DNA of 64,000 nt from Acinetobacter oleivorans DR1. Lineage in GTDB: Bacteria; Pseudomonadota; Gammaproteobacteria; Pseudomonadales; Moraxellaceae. The notes under the pieces were generated by a model. That model worked only from the letters and a program-made list of their open reading frames with translations. It did no database searches and was not told the origin of the DNA. Position numbers and translations under genes: made by a program. The stretch is from positions 1,550,001 to 1,614,000 of the forward strand of contig NC_014259.1 in the NCBI RefSeq assembly GCF_000196795.1. The letters are read 5' to 3'. Positions 52,879 through 61,098 of the stretch are shown in pieces; the first letter of the stretch is position 1, and the number at the start of each line of letters is the position of its first letter.

Positions 52879-53361
52879 TTAATCCACTCTCCGTTGGATT
52901 GCCTTCATAATTACATCTAAATCAAATCCTCTATATTGTAAGAACCTCATCTGTTTTGCTTTAAGTTTAGGATCTTTTTCTACTTCTTCACCAAATTTCT
53001 TCACTTTCAATTGATAAGCCTGTTCTACCCAATCAATATTATGAATTTCATCAGCAATTAAATCATTTTCAATTTGTTTTGTTTTTAAAGCTTGTTTAAT
53101 ACGTTTTGGACCTTTGCCTTTACGAATTTGGCTAGCTAATGTTAATTCGGCAACGCGTTGATCACTTTGATAGTTTTGTTCAGATAATTCTTCAACAAGT
53201 CGCTTAACTTCTTCAGGATTTTGTGCATAACGAGTTAATTTTTCAGTAAGCTCTGCTTTGGAGTAATCTCGACGAGTCAATAAAGCAAAAGCATAAGAGC
53301 GTAAACGTTGACCTGTAAGCAAAGCTCTTTGTTGAGACTGTTCTTCAGTTCTTTTGAACAT
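52879..53361 (-). CDS. recX: Regulatory protein RecX
   Basis: This 160-residue protein has the RecX three-helix repeats (LTRRDYSKAELTEKL, LTLASQIRKGKGPKRIKQAL and the C-terminal RFLQYRGFDLDVIMKAI). RecX inhibits RecA filament extension. It lies 59 bp after recA on the same strand, with an intrinsic terminator in between, so its expression should depend on readthrough. Confidence 0.93.
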   Translation of the reverse strand: MFKRTEEQSQQRALLTGQRLRSYAFALLTRRDYSKAELTEKLTRYAQNPEEVKRLVEELSEQNYQSDQRVAELTLASQIRKGKGPKRIKQALKTKQIENDLIADEIHNIDWVEQAYQLKVKKFGEEVEKDPKLKAKQMRFLQYRGFDLDVIMKAIQRRVD

Positions 53362-53380
53362 AGTATTAGGGTTCCCTTGT

Positions 53381-53406
53381 AAAAAAACGCCCCGAAGGGC
53401 GTTTTA
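53381..53406 (-). terminator. Terminator between recA and recX
   Basis: On the minus strand, AAAACGCCC pairs with GGGCGTTTT around a UUCG loop and is followed by seven T. Placed between recA and recX, it would limit recX expression to readthrough, as known in E. coli. Confidence 0.88.
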
Positions 53407-53420
53407 AGGCTCATGACTAA

Positions 53421-54467
53421 TTAAGATTCTAGTAGAAGATCAACTTCTTCTTCATCTTCAACTTGAGCAGTATTAGTACCAGTTGTTAATAACTGTTCAC
53501 GGATGTTACGTTCAATTTCCCCAGCCATTTGAGGGTTTTCTTCAAAGTGGCGAATAACATTGTTCTTACCTTGACCAATTTTATTACCTTGATATGAATA
53601 CCAAGCGCCTGCTTTTTGTACGATATCTTGTTGTACAGCTAAATCTACAAGTTCGCCTAGCTGGTTTGTGCCTTTACCATATAGGATTTGGAAAATAGCC
53701 TCTCTGAAAGGAGGAGCCATTTTGTTTTTAACCACTTTAACTCGAGTTTCAGAGCCGACGATTTCATCGCCTTCTTTTACTTGGCCAATACGGCGGATAT
53801 CTAAACGTACAGAAGCGTAGAACTTCAATGCGTTACCACCAGTTGTGGTTTCTGGACTACCAAACATTACTCCAATCTTCATACGGATCTGGTTAATGAA
53901 GATAACCATACAGTTTGAACGTTTAGCATTACCCGTAATTTTACGAAGTGCCTGACTCATTAGACGAGCTTGCAAGCCCATATGAGAGTCACCCATCTCA
54001 CCTTCAATTTCTGCTTTAGGAGTAAGTGCAGCGACTGAGTCGACAACGATTAAGTCAATTGCACCAGAACGAACGAGCATATCTGCAATTTCGAGTGCTT
54101 GTTCACCGTTATCAGGTTGCGATACAAGCAGATTATCAATGTCTACACCAAGCTTACGCGCATATTGTGGATCTAATGCATGCTCTGCATCGATAAAGGC
54201 ACAAGTACCACCAGTTTTTTGACATTGTGCAATTGCTTGTAGAGTCATTGTGGTTTTACCAGAAGATTCTGGACCATAAATCTCTACAATACGACCTTTT
54301 GGTAAACCGCCAATCCCCAATGCAATATCTAAAGTCAAAGAGCCTGTAGATACAGCTTCAACAGCTTGAACAGTGTTGTCACCGAGACGCATCACCGTAT
54401 TTTTGCCAAATTGTTTCTCAATTTGACTTAGCGCGGCTTGTAATGCTTTGCTTTTATTCTCATCCAT
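53421..54467 (-). CDS. recA: Recombinase A
   Basis: This 348-residue protein has Walker A GPESSGKTTMT near residue 66, the DSVAALTP Walker B region near 140, and ALRKITGNAKRSNCMVIFINQIRMKIGVMFG (loops L1 and L2). The C-terminus is acidic (EDEEEVDLLLES). It promotes homologous recombination. The upstream 145 bp contains only a weak inverted repeat TCACTA/TAGTGA (54536-54553); I see no LexA box, in keeping with Acinetobacter, which lacks canonical LexA. Confidence 0.98.
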   Translation of the reverse strand: MDENKSKALQAALSQIEKQFGKNTVMRLGDNTVQAVEAVSTGSLTLDIALGIGGLPKGRIVEIYGPESSGKTTMTLQAIAQCQKTGGTCAFIDAEHALDPQYARKLGVDIDNLLVSQPDNGEQALEIADMLVRSGAIDLIVVDSVAALTPKAEIEGEMGDSHMGLQARLMSQALRKITGNAKRSNCMVIFINQIRMKIGVMFGSPETTTGGNALKFYASVRLDIRRIGQVKEGDEIVGSETRVKVVKNKMAPPFREAIFQILYGKGTNQLGELVDLAVQQDIVQKAGAWYSYQGNKIGQGKNNVIRHFEENPQMAGEIERNIREQLLTTGTNTAQVEDEEEVDLLLES

Positions 54468-54612
54468 CTCAAAAACCTCAATACTCTATGTTCATCACGT
54501 TTAACCCAAGTGGATGCATTGAATCTCAACTTGTTTCACTAGGGTAATAGTGACAGATTTTTTCTATAGCTTCTATGTGTTGTATGTGTGTGTGCGACAC
54601 AACTCGACGTTT

Positions 54613-55041
54613 TTATTCATCACCGTATGACCAATTTTGATCATTCTCCTGTTTAAACCGAATAATTTGACGACGATCCTTTTTACCCGGTCTATGGTCA
54701 GGTCGAGCTAGATTATGCAATTTTCGTTGGGATGCAATCAACTCCCGTCTAGCAATACTTACTTCGGTCTCTTCATAAAGTTGCTGTGCGATTGGAGCTG
54801 GACCACGTGTGTTCGAAAGAGCTTTTATCACAACAGTTTTTTTATCAAACCCTTGCTGAATAACAAGTTCCATTCCAACTCGGATTTCTTTGGAAACTTT
54901 TACACGCTCATTATTGTGATGTACTTTACCTCCTTCAATCGCTCCTTTAGCAATTGAACGAGTTTTAAAAAAACGAGCAACCCATAACCATTTGTCGACA
55001 CGCATGGTCTCTACAGCATCGTTTTCAGGCAATTTTGACAT
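54613..55041 (-). CDS. hslR: Heat-shock protein 15-like S4 domain protein
   Basis: This 142-residue protein has an N-terminal S4 RNA-binding domain (MRVDKWLWVARFFKTRSIAKGAIEGGKVHHNNERVKVSKEIRVG) and a basic C-terminal tail (RRELIASQRKLHNLARPDHRPGKKDRR). Hsp15 binds 50S subunits carrying stalled peptidyl-tRNA. ATG 55041 follows an AAGGATA site and overlaps the end of the upstream nucleotidase gene by 17 bases, so translation is probably coupled. Confidence 0.9.
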   Translation of the reverse strand: MSKLPENDAVETMRVDKWLWVARFFKTRSIAKGAIEGGKVHHNNERVKVSKEIRVGMELVIQQGFDKKTVVIKALSNTRGPAPIAQQLYEETEVSIARRELIASQRKLHNLARPDHRPGKKDRRQIIRFKQENDQNWSYGDE

Positions 55042-55711
55042 CATTATCCTTTCTATCAATTTCATTCAATATAGACAGCAATTCAGTAAGGCGATCTAGT
55101 GCTTTAAATTCTAAATCTTGATGCTGTTTTATATCCTTTAGACTTGAGGGCTGCGAGATAGTAAACAAGTGTTGAATACCAAATTTTTCTGCTGTCTTTA
55201 ATACTGGAGCCGTATCATCAATAAAAATCGTTTCATCTGGATTGAATGGATGTAATCTTTGGAGTTCTTGCCAAAAATTAATATCTTCTTTGGCATAACC
55301 TACTTGTTCGCTTGATATGATGACATCAAAGAAATGTTCAATCGCAATATTATTGAGTTTTAAGCGTAAGCTCGCGCGATCAGCATTCGTCACTAGCCAA
55401 CACATGTATCCTTGCTCTTTAAGTTGTTGCAAAAGCTCAATGCAGCCAGAACGAGCTTGGATCTTAGATTGAAATTCTTGTTGTAATTTGAGTACATCAA
55501 CGCCTACAGTTTTAGTCCAATAGGTTGATGAATACCAAACAAGCGTATGGCGATGTGATTGATAAAATTGATATAGCTTTTCTTTGCTCACGGAGAGAGG
55601 AAGTTGATTTATTTTTGCATGCCGTTCAGGAAGACATTCATTCCATATGAAATCATCAAAAGCGAGATCTAAGAGTGTGCCATCCATATCAAACATTACA
55701 ATTTTAGACAT
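55025..55711 (-). CDS. HAD-family nucleotidase (YrfG-like)
   Basis: This 228-residue protein has the HAD motifs: FDMDGTLLD at the N-terminus, VTNADRASLRLKL (motif II) near residue 108 and DETIFIDDTAPVLKTA (motif IV) near 170. YrfG of E. coli is a GMP/IMP nucleotidase, and the adjacent hslR matches that gene order. It is the last host gene before the integrated element. Confidence 0.85.
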   Translation of the reverse strand: MSKIVMFDMDGTLLDLAFDDFIWNECLPERHAKINQLPLSVSKEKLYQFYQSHRHTLVWYSSTYWTKTVGVDVLKLQQEFQSKIQARSGCIELLQQLKEQGYMCWLVTNADRASLRLKLNNIAIEHFFDVIISSEQVGYAKEDINFWQELQRLHPFNPDETIFIDDTAPVLKTAEKFGIQHLFTISQPSSLKDIKQHQDLEFKALDRLTELLSILNEIDRKDNDVKIA

Positions 55712-55733
55712 GCGTCAAAAAACTCCAAAGGCA

Positions 55734-55824
55734 TTCAAAGCACAATTTTTCAAATGAATTTGTCATATAACCCTTAAAAAATAATAATTTGGGAATGATT
55801 TTTAGCTTTCAAAGAAATTCAAAG
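55734..55824 (+). repeat. Direct repeats TTCAAAG before the integrase
   Basis: TTCAAAG occurs at 55734-55740, 55808-55814 and 55818-55824. They may be arm-type binding sites of the integrase or excisionase near attL. AT-rich context makes chance occurrence possible. Confidence 0.35.
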
Positions 55825-55856
55825 CTCAACAAAGCAATTCATGCAACAAACAAAAA

Positions 55857-55877
55857 TTTGTACAAGAGTTTGTACAA
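55857..55877 (+). repeat. Tandem TTTGTACAA repeats upstream of the integrase
   Basis: TTTGTACAA occurs twice (55857-55865 and 55869-55877) separated by GAG. Each contains the perfect palindrome TTGTACAA. The pair lies about 70 bp before the integrase ATG and could be an operator or an arm site. Confidence 0.5.
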
Positions 55878-55947
55878 AATATTATAGCTGGCATGGACGG
55901 TAAGTTGCTTAAGATATTTTGTAAGTTGGACTTTATCTGAAGAGAAA

Positions 55948-57270
55948 ATGGCTTTAAGTGATACATGGTTAAAATCTAATAACGGAAAGGTTAGAGATGC
56001 TACTCAAGTAATTAATGACAGAGACGGTTTATCAGTTCGCATATCCCCAAAAGGGAAAATTGTGTTTCAAATGCGGTATAGATTTAATAATGCTTCAAAA
56101 CGAATGGATATTGGAACTTATCCAATGATGAGTTTGAAAGAAGCACGAGCTGAAGTAGCCGAGAATAAAAAGGAATTGGATAAAGGTAGAGATCCTTTAC
56201 AACTTAAATTAAAAAAAGAGACAGCTTATTTAGCACAACCTACAGTTCGTGAAATTTGCATTGAATTCTTTGATACAGCTGCTTCGCATAAAGCAGCATG
56301 TAAAGATGATAAAAGAGCATTTGAAATACACGTATTTCCAAGATTAGGTAAACGTATTTGTGATGAAGTTACTTTACAAGAATGGTCAAAACTTTTGCTA
56401 TCCATTGTTAGTTATGCAAAAACAGTCGCTGTAAAGGTTCTTGGTAATTTGAAGCTAATTATGCGCTGGGGATGTATTCATGGAAAATTACAAGAGCAGA
56501 CTTTATTACATATCAGAGCAATTGACCTAAACGTAAGAAAGAATTCACGCACTAGATATTTAACAGAACAAGAGATTTTTTGGGTTATCCATGCAACTTT
56601 TCTATCAACTGGAATATCACCCAAAAATAAATTTATGGTTCTATTTTTATTAATATTTGGTTGTCGAGTAGGGGAGTTGAGAACCGCTAAGAAGAGTGAT
56701 TTTGATTTTCAGAATCATACATGGACAATTCCTCCAGAGCAGCATAAAACAGGTGCAAGGTCGAAAAAAGCAATTGTTAGGCCACTGATTCCACAAGTAG
56801 AAATTTTACTTAAACAGGCTTTTGAACTTTCACCACCTGATTGTGAGTGGGCCTTTCCAATTATTAAGGCACAAAAATTTAAACCTACGCAGAAAGGTTT
56901 TCAAACAACAATTCCTATTTATATTATTGAAAATGTTAAAAAATATTTTGACGTTGATATGAACCATTGGACTACTCATGATTTGAGAAGGACTATGCGT
57001 ACACATATTTCTGAATTTGCTCCACCGCATATTTGTGAAATTATGCTTGGGCATGCTTTACCGCAAATCTGGGGTACTTATGATTTGAACCAGTACTTAG
57101 AACCTCAGGCGCAAGCTTATGCAAAATGGTTTGATAAGCTTTGCACCATATTCAATAATTATGAAAGATTTGATATTAAAGGTTCAATTTCTAGTGCTTC
57201 TAAATATCCATTTCTACTCTCCCAAGAGGCAACAGCTTTAACCCCATATAAGTTAGTAGCTCTTCCGTGA
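55948..57270 (+). CDS. int: Phage-type tyrosine integrase
   Basis: This 440-residue protein has the DUF4102-like N-terminal arm domain (SVRISPKGKIVFQMRYRFNNASKRMDIGTYP), a core-binding domain, and the catalytic domain with Arg in GCRVGELRTAKKSD near residue 235, HDLRRTMRTH near 350, and the nucleophile region GTYDLNQYLEP near 376. It is a P4-type integrase. The last 112 bases overlap a minus-strand excisionase-like gene. Confidence 0.9.
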   Translation: MALSDTWLKSNNGKVRDATQVINDRDGLSVRISPKGKIVFQMRYRFNNASKRMDIGTYPMMSLKEARAEVAENKKELDKGRDPLQLKLKKETAYLAQPTVREICIEFFDTAASHKAACKDDKRAFEIHVFPRLGKRICDEVTLQEWSKLLLSIVSYAKTVAVKVLGNLKLIMRWGCIHGKLQEQTLLHIRAIDLNVRKNSRTRYLTEQEIFWVIHATFLSTGISPKNKFMVLFLLIFGCRVGELRTAKKSDFDFQNHTWTIPPEQHKTGARSKKAIVRPLIPQVEILLKQAFELSPPDCEWAFPIIKAQKFKPTQKGFQTTIPIYIIENVKKYFDVDMNHWTTHDLRRTMRTHISEFAPPHICEIMLGHALPQIWGTYDLNQYLEPQAQAYAKWFDKLCTIFNNYERFDIKGSISSASKYPFLLSQEATALTPYKLVALP

Positions 57271-57386
57271 CCTCTAATAATTGGTTCAGGAAAGGGGTCG
57301 GAACCCCTTTCCCGCATATTTTTTAAAGTACCTTTCGAAATTCTGTACCTTTGTAAAATCTCTGGTGTCGAGATATAAATTGCCAT
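57159..57386 (-). CDS. AlpA-type excisionase/regulator
   Basis: This 75-residue protein has the MerR/AlpA helix-turn-helix (YISTPEILQRYRISKGTLKNM) with the DPFPEPI segment and ends VASWESRNGYLEAL. AlpA-type proteins activate excision and often regulate the neighbouring integrase. An AAGGAGG ribosome site ends nine bases before ATG 57386. Its 3' end overlaps the convergent integrase by 112 bases. Confidence 0.85.
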   Translation of the reverse strand: MAIYISTPEILQRYRISKGTLKNMRERGSDPFPEPIIRGHGRATNLYGVKAVASWESRNGYLEALEIEPLISNLS

Positions 57387-57391
57387 TAAAT

Positions 57392-57583
57392 TTAGACCTC
57401 CTTAATTTCCACTTTTCTAAAAACAGTACCTTCAGGATCAACTCCAAAATATTCGCAAATTTCTTTAGCCTTTGTTGCACCTGGTCCGAGTCTAGTGACA
57501 TGAACCCAATTCAAAACATATTTTGGTTTTTTACTATTCATGAGAGCCATTAGATAAAGTTGCTCAAAATTAAACGCACTCAT
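57392..57583 (-). CDS. Hypothetical phage protein, 63 residues
   Basis: A small soluble protein (MSAFNFEQLYLMALMNS at the start, GATKAKEICEYFGVDPEG in the middle). It overlaps the preceding gene by four bases (ATGA), which supports it as a real operon member. No family recognised; the PEG near the end is shared loosely with the three larger neighbours. The strong ribosome site of the next gene lies in its last codons. Confidence 0.65.
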   Translation of the reverse strand: MSAFNFEQLYLMALMNSKKPKYVLNWVHVTRLGPGATKAKEICEYFGVDPEGTVFRKVEIKEV

Positions 57584-58047
57584 CCCTCAGCTCCTGATTC
57601 ATTTGCTAGGATTAACTTTCGCGTTTCTGCATTAAATATATCTAAATAGTTATCGCCATGTACAAGAGCCAAATGAAGAAACTTAAACAAAAAGAAAGCT
57701 TGTTCACTTTCAGCTTTTTTGTTTATTTCAAAGCCAAGTTTTCTATATATTTGTGCAGTGCGAATAAATTGAAAACATTGCATCCCCAAGATTTCATCAA
57801 TTTCCTTTGTTGCAACTTTAGGGAATAAAACATAACCCTCAGGCATCGTATGAGCTTTAGCTTTTTCTAACCACAACTCCCACTTTTCTTGCATGAAACT
57901 ATCAACATATTTCCCAACATAGTGCTGTTCAGACTCACCAAGACCATTTGAATCGAATCTTTCAAATAAACTAGCAGGTTTGGAGCAGGGTCTTTTGGTT
58001 AGTTCATATTGCTCAAACCTATTTCTTTCATTATTCATATCAATCAT
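57580..58047 (-). CDS. Hypothetical phage protein with a KAKA-PEG module (155 residues)
   Basis: The protein has a short module WELWLEKAKAHTMPEGYVLF at about residues 56-75 that recurs in the two genes upstream. The rest is unlike them: a basic N-terminal stretch and a helical C-terminus (AFFLFKFLHLALVHGDN). It overlaps both neighbours by four bases (ATGA), so the genes form a translationally coupled chain. Function unknown. Confidence 0.7.
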   Translation of the reverse strand: MIDMNNERNRFEQYELTKRPCSKPASLFERFDSNGLGESEQHYVGKYVDSFMQEKWELWLEKAKAHTMPEGYVLFPKVATKEIDEILGMQCFQFIRTAQIYRKLGFEINKKAESEQAFFLFKFLHLALVHGDNYLDIFNAETRKLILANESGAEG

Positions 58048-58580
58048 TGATTCGCTCCCGATCTAGATGGATAGAGAGACTTATTAGTTTCGACAATTTC
58101 TTCGCATTCTTCTCTGCTCCCTACAAAGAAATAATCTTTTTTCAATTGACCGGCTTCTAATTTAGTTACCCATGTGCCGTAGACTTTACTTGCAGCTAAA
58201 TAGGCAACATGACGTTTTGTAATTGAAGTAATATCTTCAATCTCTAAACAATCACCCAAATTATTAAAGTCACGTTCTTTATTAACGCAATTTTCTGGTT
58301 CTTCATCGTCTTGCCAAAATGTATCAATTTCAGATTCCGTAACTAAAATCGAACCTTCAGGTACTGCATTGGCTTTTGCTTTATTCCAAAATGCCCACAA
58401 TTGGCGGGCTTGTTCGATCATAAAAAAGACCTGGTCATCTTCAATTATGGAATACGAAAAGAAGTCCCTATTTGAATAAGATGCTGCAAGTTCTGGAACG
58501 AACCAAAGTTCTATACATTCTTTTTTAAATACCGCAACGTCTGCCATTAAAGCAGCTCTTTGTTCAGCTAAATCAATCAT
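58044..58580 (-). CDS. Hypothetical phage protein with a KAKA-PEG module (178 residues)
   Basis: This acidic protein has the module LWAFWNKAKANAVPEGSILV at about residues 61-80, preceded by a long helical region. The second half (DITSITKRHVAYLAASKVYGTWV) is not recognised. It overlaps both neighbours by four bases. Function unknown. Confidence 0.7.
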   Translation of the reverse strand: MIDLAEQRAALMADVAVFKKECIELWFVPELAASYSNRDFFSYSIIEDDQVFFMIEQARQLWAFWNKAKANAVPEGSILVTESEIDTFWQDDEEPENCVNKERDFNNLGDCLEIEDITSITKRHVAYLAASKVYGTWVTKLEAGQLKKDYFFVGSREECEEIVETNKSLYPSRSGANQ

Positions 58581-58918
58581 TCTTCAACTCCCGATTCGCT
58601 TGCTACTTCTACCATCAATGAATAAATAGGAGCATAGTGGTCACGAGTCATATCACCCCAATGGTAGCCACTATTTTCTAAACAACTAACAACGTTGTCA
58701 GGTATCTCTTTGGGTACTAAACAAAAACCTTCTGGCACTGCCTGAGCTTTGGCTTTTTTCATCCAAACTTCTTGCATTAGTTCAATATCGTTGTAGCTAA
58801 GAGTGCATCCAGCTTCACGAACTAGGTTTGTTAAAACGCCTAAACTATTCCAGCCAACTTTAATTACACCTTTAGTTCTCAGAAATCCCAAAAAAGCCTC
58901 TCGTTCATTCATGTTCAT
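58577..58918 (-). CDS. Hypothetical phage protein with a KAKA-PEG module (113 residues)
   Basis: The protein has the module EVWMKKAKAQAVPEGFCLVP at about residues 49-68, and an N-terminus (MNMNEREAFLGFLRTKG). It is the shortest of the three proteins sharing the module and the first in the leftward order. It directly abuts the 96-residue gene upstream. Function unknown. Confidence 0.7.
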   Translation of the reverse strand: MNMNEREAFLGFLRTKGVIKVGWNSLGVLTNLVREAGCTLSYNDIELMQEVWMKKAKAQAVPEGFCLVPKEIPDNVVSCLENSGYHWGDMTRDHYAPIYSLMVEVASESGVEE

Positions 58919-59209
58919 TTAAGCCACCATTTGATAACTGAATTGCAATGATTTAGATATTCCGCGCATTCGAAGTTGATTAATAAAGCGCTTATCTTTA
59001 TTCATCCAAACTCGGCAAAATGAAGTAAATCTCTTTTGACAAACTTCATTCATTTCAAAACCATTTTTAGTTTCTTTTGTAGAAATCTTTGCCACTTCTT
59101 TGCCACGCTTCATAACGAGGTATCCTTTTTTATAAGAAGGATAGAAACCACTTTCTGACATCCAAACAGTGAATGGGTATGACATAGAGTCAGGGATGTA
59201 CTTCATCAT
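58919..59209 (-). CDS. Hypothetical phage protein, 96 residues
   Basis: A basic protein (MMKYIPDSMSYPFTVWMSES at the start) with a Lys-rich middle (RGKEVAKISTKETKNG). No membrane segment and no family recognised. It ends one base before the next gene and starts one base after the 47-residue gene, so it belongs to the operon. Two tandem ATG codons at 59209 and 59206 leave the exact start open. Confidence 0.65.
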   Translation of the reverse strand: MMKYIPDSMSYPFTVWMSESGFYPSYKKGYLVMKRGKEVAKISTKETKNGFEMNEVCQKRFTSFCRVWMNKDKRFINQLRMRGISKSLQFSYQMVA

Positions 59210-59210
59210 G

Positions 59211-59354
59211 TTAGAATCTCCAAATAGAATCTTTAAGTTTCACTTTGAAGAGAAGAGCTTCAGTTTCATGAAGTGATACATTTGAGAACACTTGAGTTCT
59301 GTTTTTACCCATCACAGTAAAGGTTCTGGTTTTGCTGCTATAGATCTGAATCAT
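59211..59354 (-). CDS. Small phage protein, 47 residues
   Basis: A frame from ATG 59354 to TAA 59211 encodes a 47-residue basic protein (MIQIYSSKTRTFTVMGKNRT at the start, ending KDSIWRF). Its ATG overlaps the stop of the upstream gene (ATGA), and the next gene starts one base after its stop. The tight packing argues that it is translated. Function unknown. Confidence 0.7.
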   Translation of the reverse strand: MIQIYSSKTRTFTVMGKNRTQVFSNVSLHETEALLFKVKLKDSIWRF

Positions 59355-60391
59355 TGAGGCGACTCCAATAAAAAGTTAGCTTCGACCTCAAGTTCCTTTC
59401 TTCTTTTCTTAATAAGATCCATCAGTGCTTCTTGAATACGTTCATCGGCTTCTGAAATATCAATTTCAAGGGCATCTAACGTAGTAAGGTCCTTTGCTTG
59501 TTTGATCTTTTCCCCAATAGAAATGTTTTCTTTTGAGTGACCAGCTATAACGACCAAATGTTTATGTAACTCATCTAAAAACGAATTCTGATCTTCAGTA
59601 GCCCAGTCTTTGGTTTCCTCAATGAGAGTATTAGCCGCATCTGCGGTTTTGGTTTTCTTTAGCTTTTCTATAAGTTCAGATAAAGGGGCAGACTCTACAG
59701 GTTTACCGTTATGGTACCGTGTCCAATTCTCTACTTTGATTTCTTTACTTTTTGATTTCTTGGCTGTCTTACCTACAGGTGTAGATTCGGTTTCAGAATG
59801 AGTTGTAGCATCAATTGGGCCCAAAACATTTAGAATGTTGTCGTCTTTTGTATTTGTTAAACCTACTTCGCCACTAATGATAGCGTTAAGTAAACTCTTA
59901 AACTCATCACACCAATAAAGTGACTTAACAAATACCCGCAATTCACTGAAATCATGCGCTTTACGTTTAATAAATGCTTCTGCTGCTGAACGTGTTAGAT
60001 GACAATTGATATCTTCCCAAAAATATTTACCATGGCAGATATGAACACTGCGTTCGTCCCAGTCGGATAAAATACTAATTTGAGTAGATGCCTTTACATC
60101 AAGAAAAAGTTCATCTTCTTCATCAATTGCTAAACCATTTAAAGTATGTTTTTCCGCAGCTCTAAGTGACTCAAAAAACTCTTCAACTGATTTATATTTT
60201 GATTCCTGATCTACATCGACAATATTCGTAATTTCAACTGAATCGCTTGCTGGGTCTAAACCCCACACAATATTTTTTGATTGAACAACGAAAATAGGTG
60301 AATCTGTACCAGCGTTATCATTTTCCCAAGAATTTTTGAGTTGTTGGGTAAACTCCGCCCATGTTTCAGGCGTAAATAGAGTAGGTGTCAT
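59351..60391 (-). CDS. Hypothetical phage protein, 346 residues
   Basis: A large acidic soluble protein. Residues 1 to about 190 form one folded region (FTPETWAEFTQQLKNSW, FVKSLYWCDEFKSLLN). A Ser/Lys/Glu linker (KTAKKSKSKEIKVENW) leads to a helical C-terminal part (DAANTLIEETKDWATEDQNSFL). I do not recognise the family. Phage proteins next to an exonuclease are often recombination or DNA-metabolism factors, but nothing here proves that. Confidence 0.75.
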   Translation of the reverse strand: MTPTLFTPETWAEFTQQLKNSWENDNAGTDSPIFVVQSKNIVWGLDPASDSVEITNIVDVDQESKYKSVEEFFESLRAAEKHTLNGLAIDEEDELFLDVKASTQISILSDWDERSVHICHGKYFWEDINCHLTRSAAEAFIKRKAHDFSELRVFVKSLYWCDEFKSLLNAIISGEVGLTNTKDDNILNVLGPIDATTHSETESTPVGKTAKKSKSKEIKVENWTRYHNGKPVESAPLSELIEKLKKTKTADAANTLIEETKDWATEDQNSFLDELHKHLVVIAGHSKENISIGEKIKQAKDLTTLDALEIDISEADERIQEALMDLIKKRRKELEVEANFLLESPQ

Positions 60392-60403
60392 AACTTCGAA
60401 CCT

Positions 60404-61084
60404 TTAAATATTTTGAAGCGCTTTACGCAAATGTGGGTCTAGGTCTTCTTTATTCAGTAGCCAAGTGATATATGGATGCGGTAAGTCTTTAAGAGGGGTT
60501 CCTTTGTGTTTGCCCCAAGACATAATTTTGGGTAATCGAACTGCTTCAGACATAAGGAATAAAGAATTCAGGTCTTTAATTCCTAGTCGTTCAATTAGAG
60601 CTATTAGGATAATCCCAGTAAAATAAATATCTGCCCGTGCTGAATGTGCATGTCTTAAATGCTTACGTGCTTCTTCACGGTTACTCATCACGAAATAGTA
60701 AAGAACAGCCAATTTATGACTTGGTAAATCAGGCCAAACATCCCTTGCTAAAGCTAAAGTACAAATTGTCTTTGCCTTAATTGCTGGTCCGCATTTATTT
60801 AGAGCTTTAATGTCGTAATCAATATTGTGGCCGACAATGAATTCAACACCTTCAGGTAACCGGAACGTTTCACAACTTGGTTGACCTTCAATATCTGCTT
60901 CAATGATGTTGTGTACAGCCATAGCTTCTAAATCAATGGGTTCAGGACAAGAATAGAAGCGGTTAAAAACCTCATCTTTTTGAACCAATAATTGACCATT
61001 CTCTATGCCAATAGATGCATAAGCGATTTCGATTGGATAACCATTTAATTTATTGGTTTCAGTATCTAAAATAATTGCTTTCAT
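60404..61084 (-). CDS. DEDDh 3'-5' exonuclease (DnaQ/ExoX-like)
   Basis: This 226-residue protein has the DEDD motifs: AIILDTETNKL at the start (Asp8 and Glu10), VGHNIDYDIKAL near residue 90, and HSARADIYFTGIIL near 145. The C-terminal PKIMSWGKHKGTPLKDLP matches the ExoX C-terminal domain. It degrades single-stranded DNA ends in family members. ATG 61084 gives the usual length. Confidence 0.88.
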   Translation of the reverse strand: MKAIILDTETNKLNGYPIEIAYASIGIENGQLLVQKDEVFNRFYSCPEPIDLEAMAVHNIIEADIEGQPSCETFRLPEGVEFIVGHNIDYDIKALNKCGPAIKAKTICTLALARDVWPDLPSHKLAVLYYFVMSNREEARKHLRHAHSARADIYFTGIILIALIERLGIKDLNSLFLMSEAVRLPKIMSWGKHKGTPLKDLPHPYITWLLNKEDLDPHLRKALQNI

Positions 61085-61098
61085 CGATCACGCACCAG

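Noticed and set aside
54536..54553. TCACTA/TAGTGA inverted repeat upstream of recA as an SOS box
   Set aside because: Does not match a LexA box and the arms are only six bases; left as a remark on recA only.
57286..57501. 71-codon minus-strand frame between int and the 63-residue gene
   Set aside because: It overlaps the AlpA-type gene and the 63-residue gene in a different frame; those two have ribosome sites and operon overlaps and this one does not.
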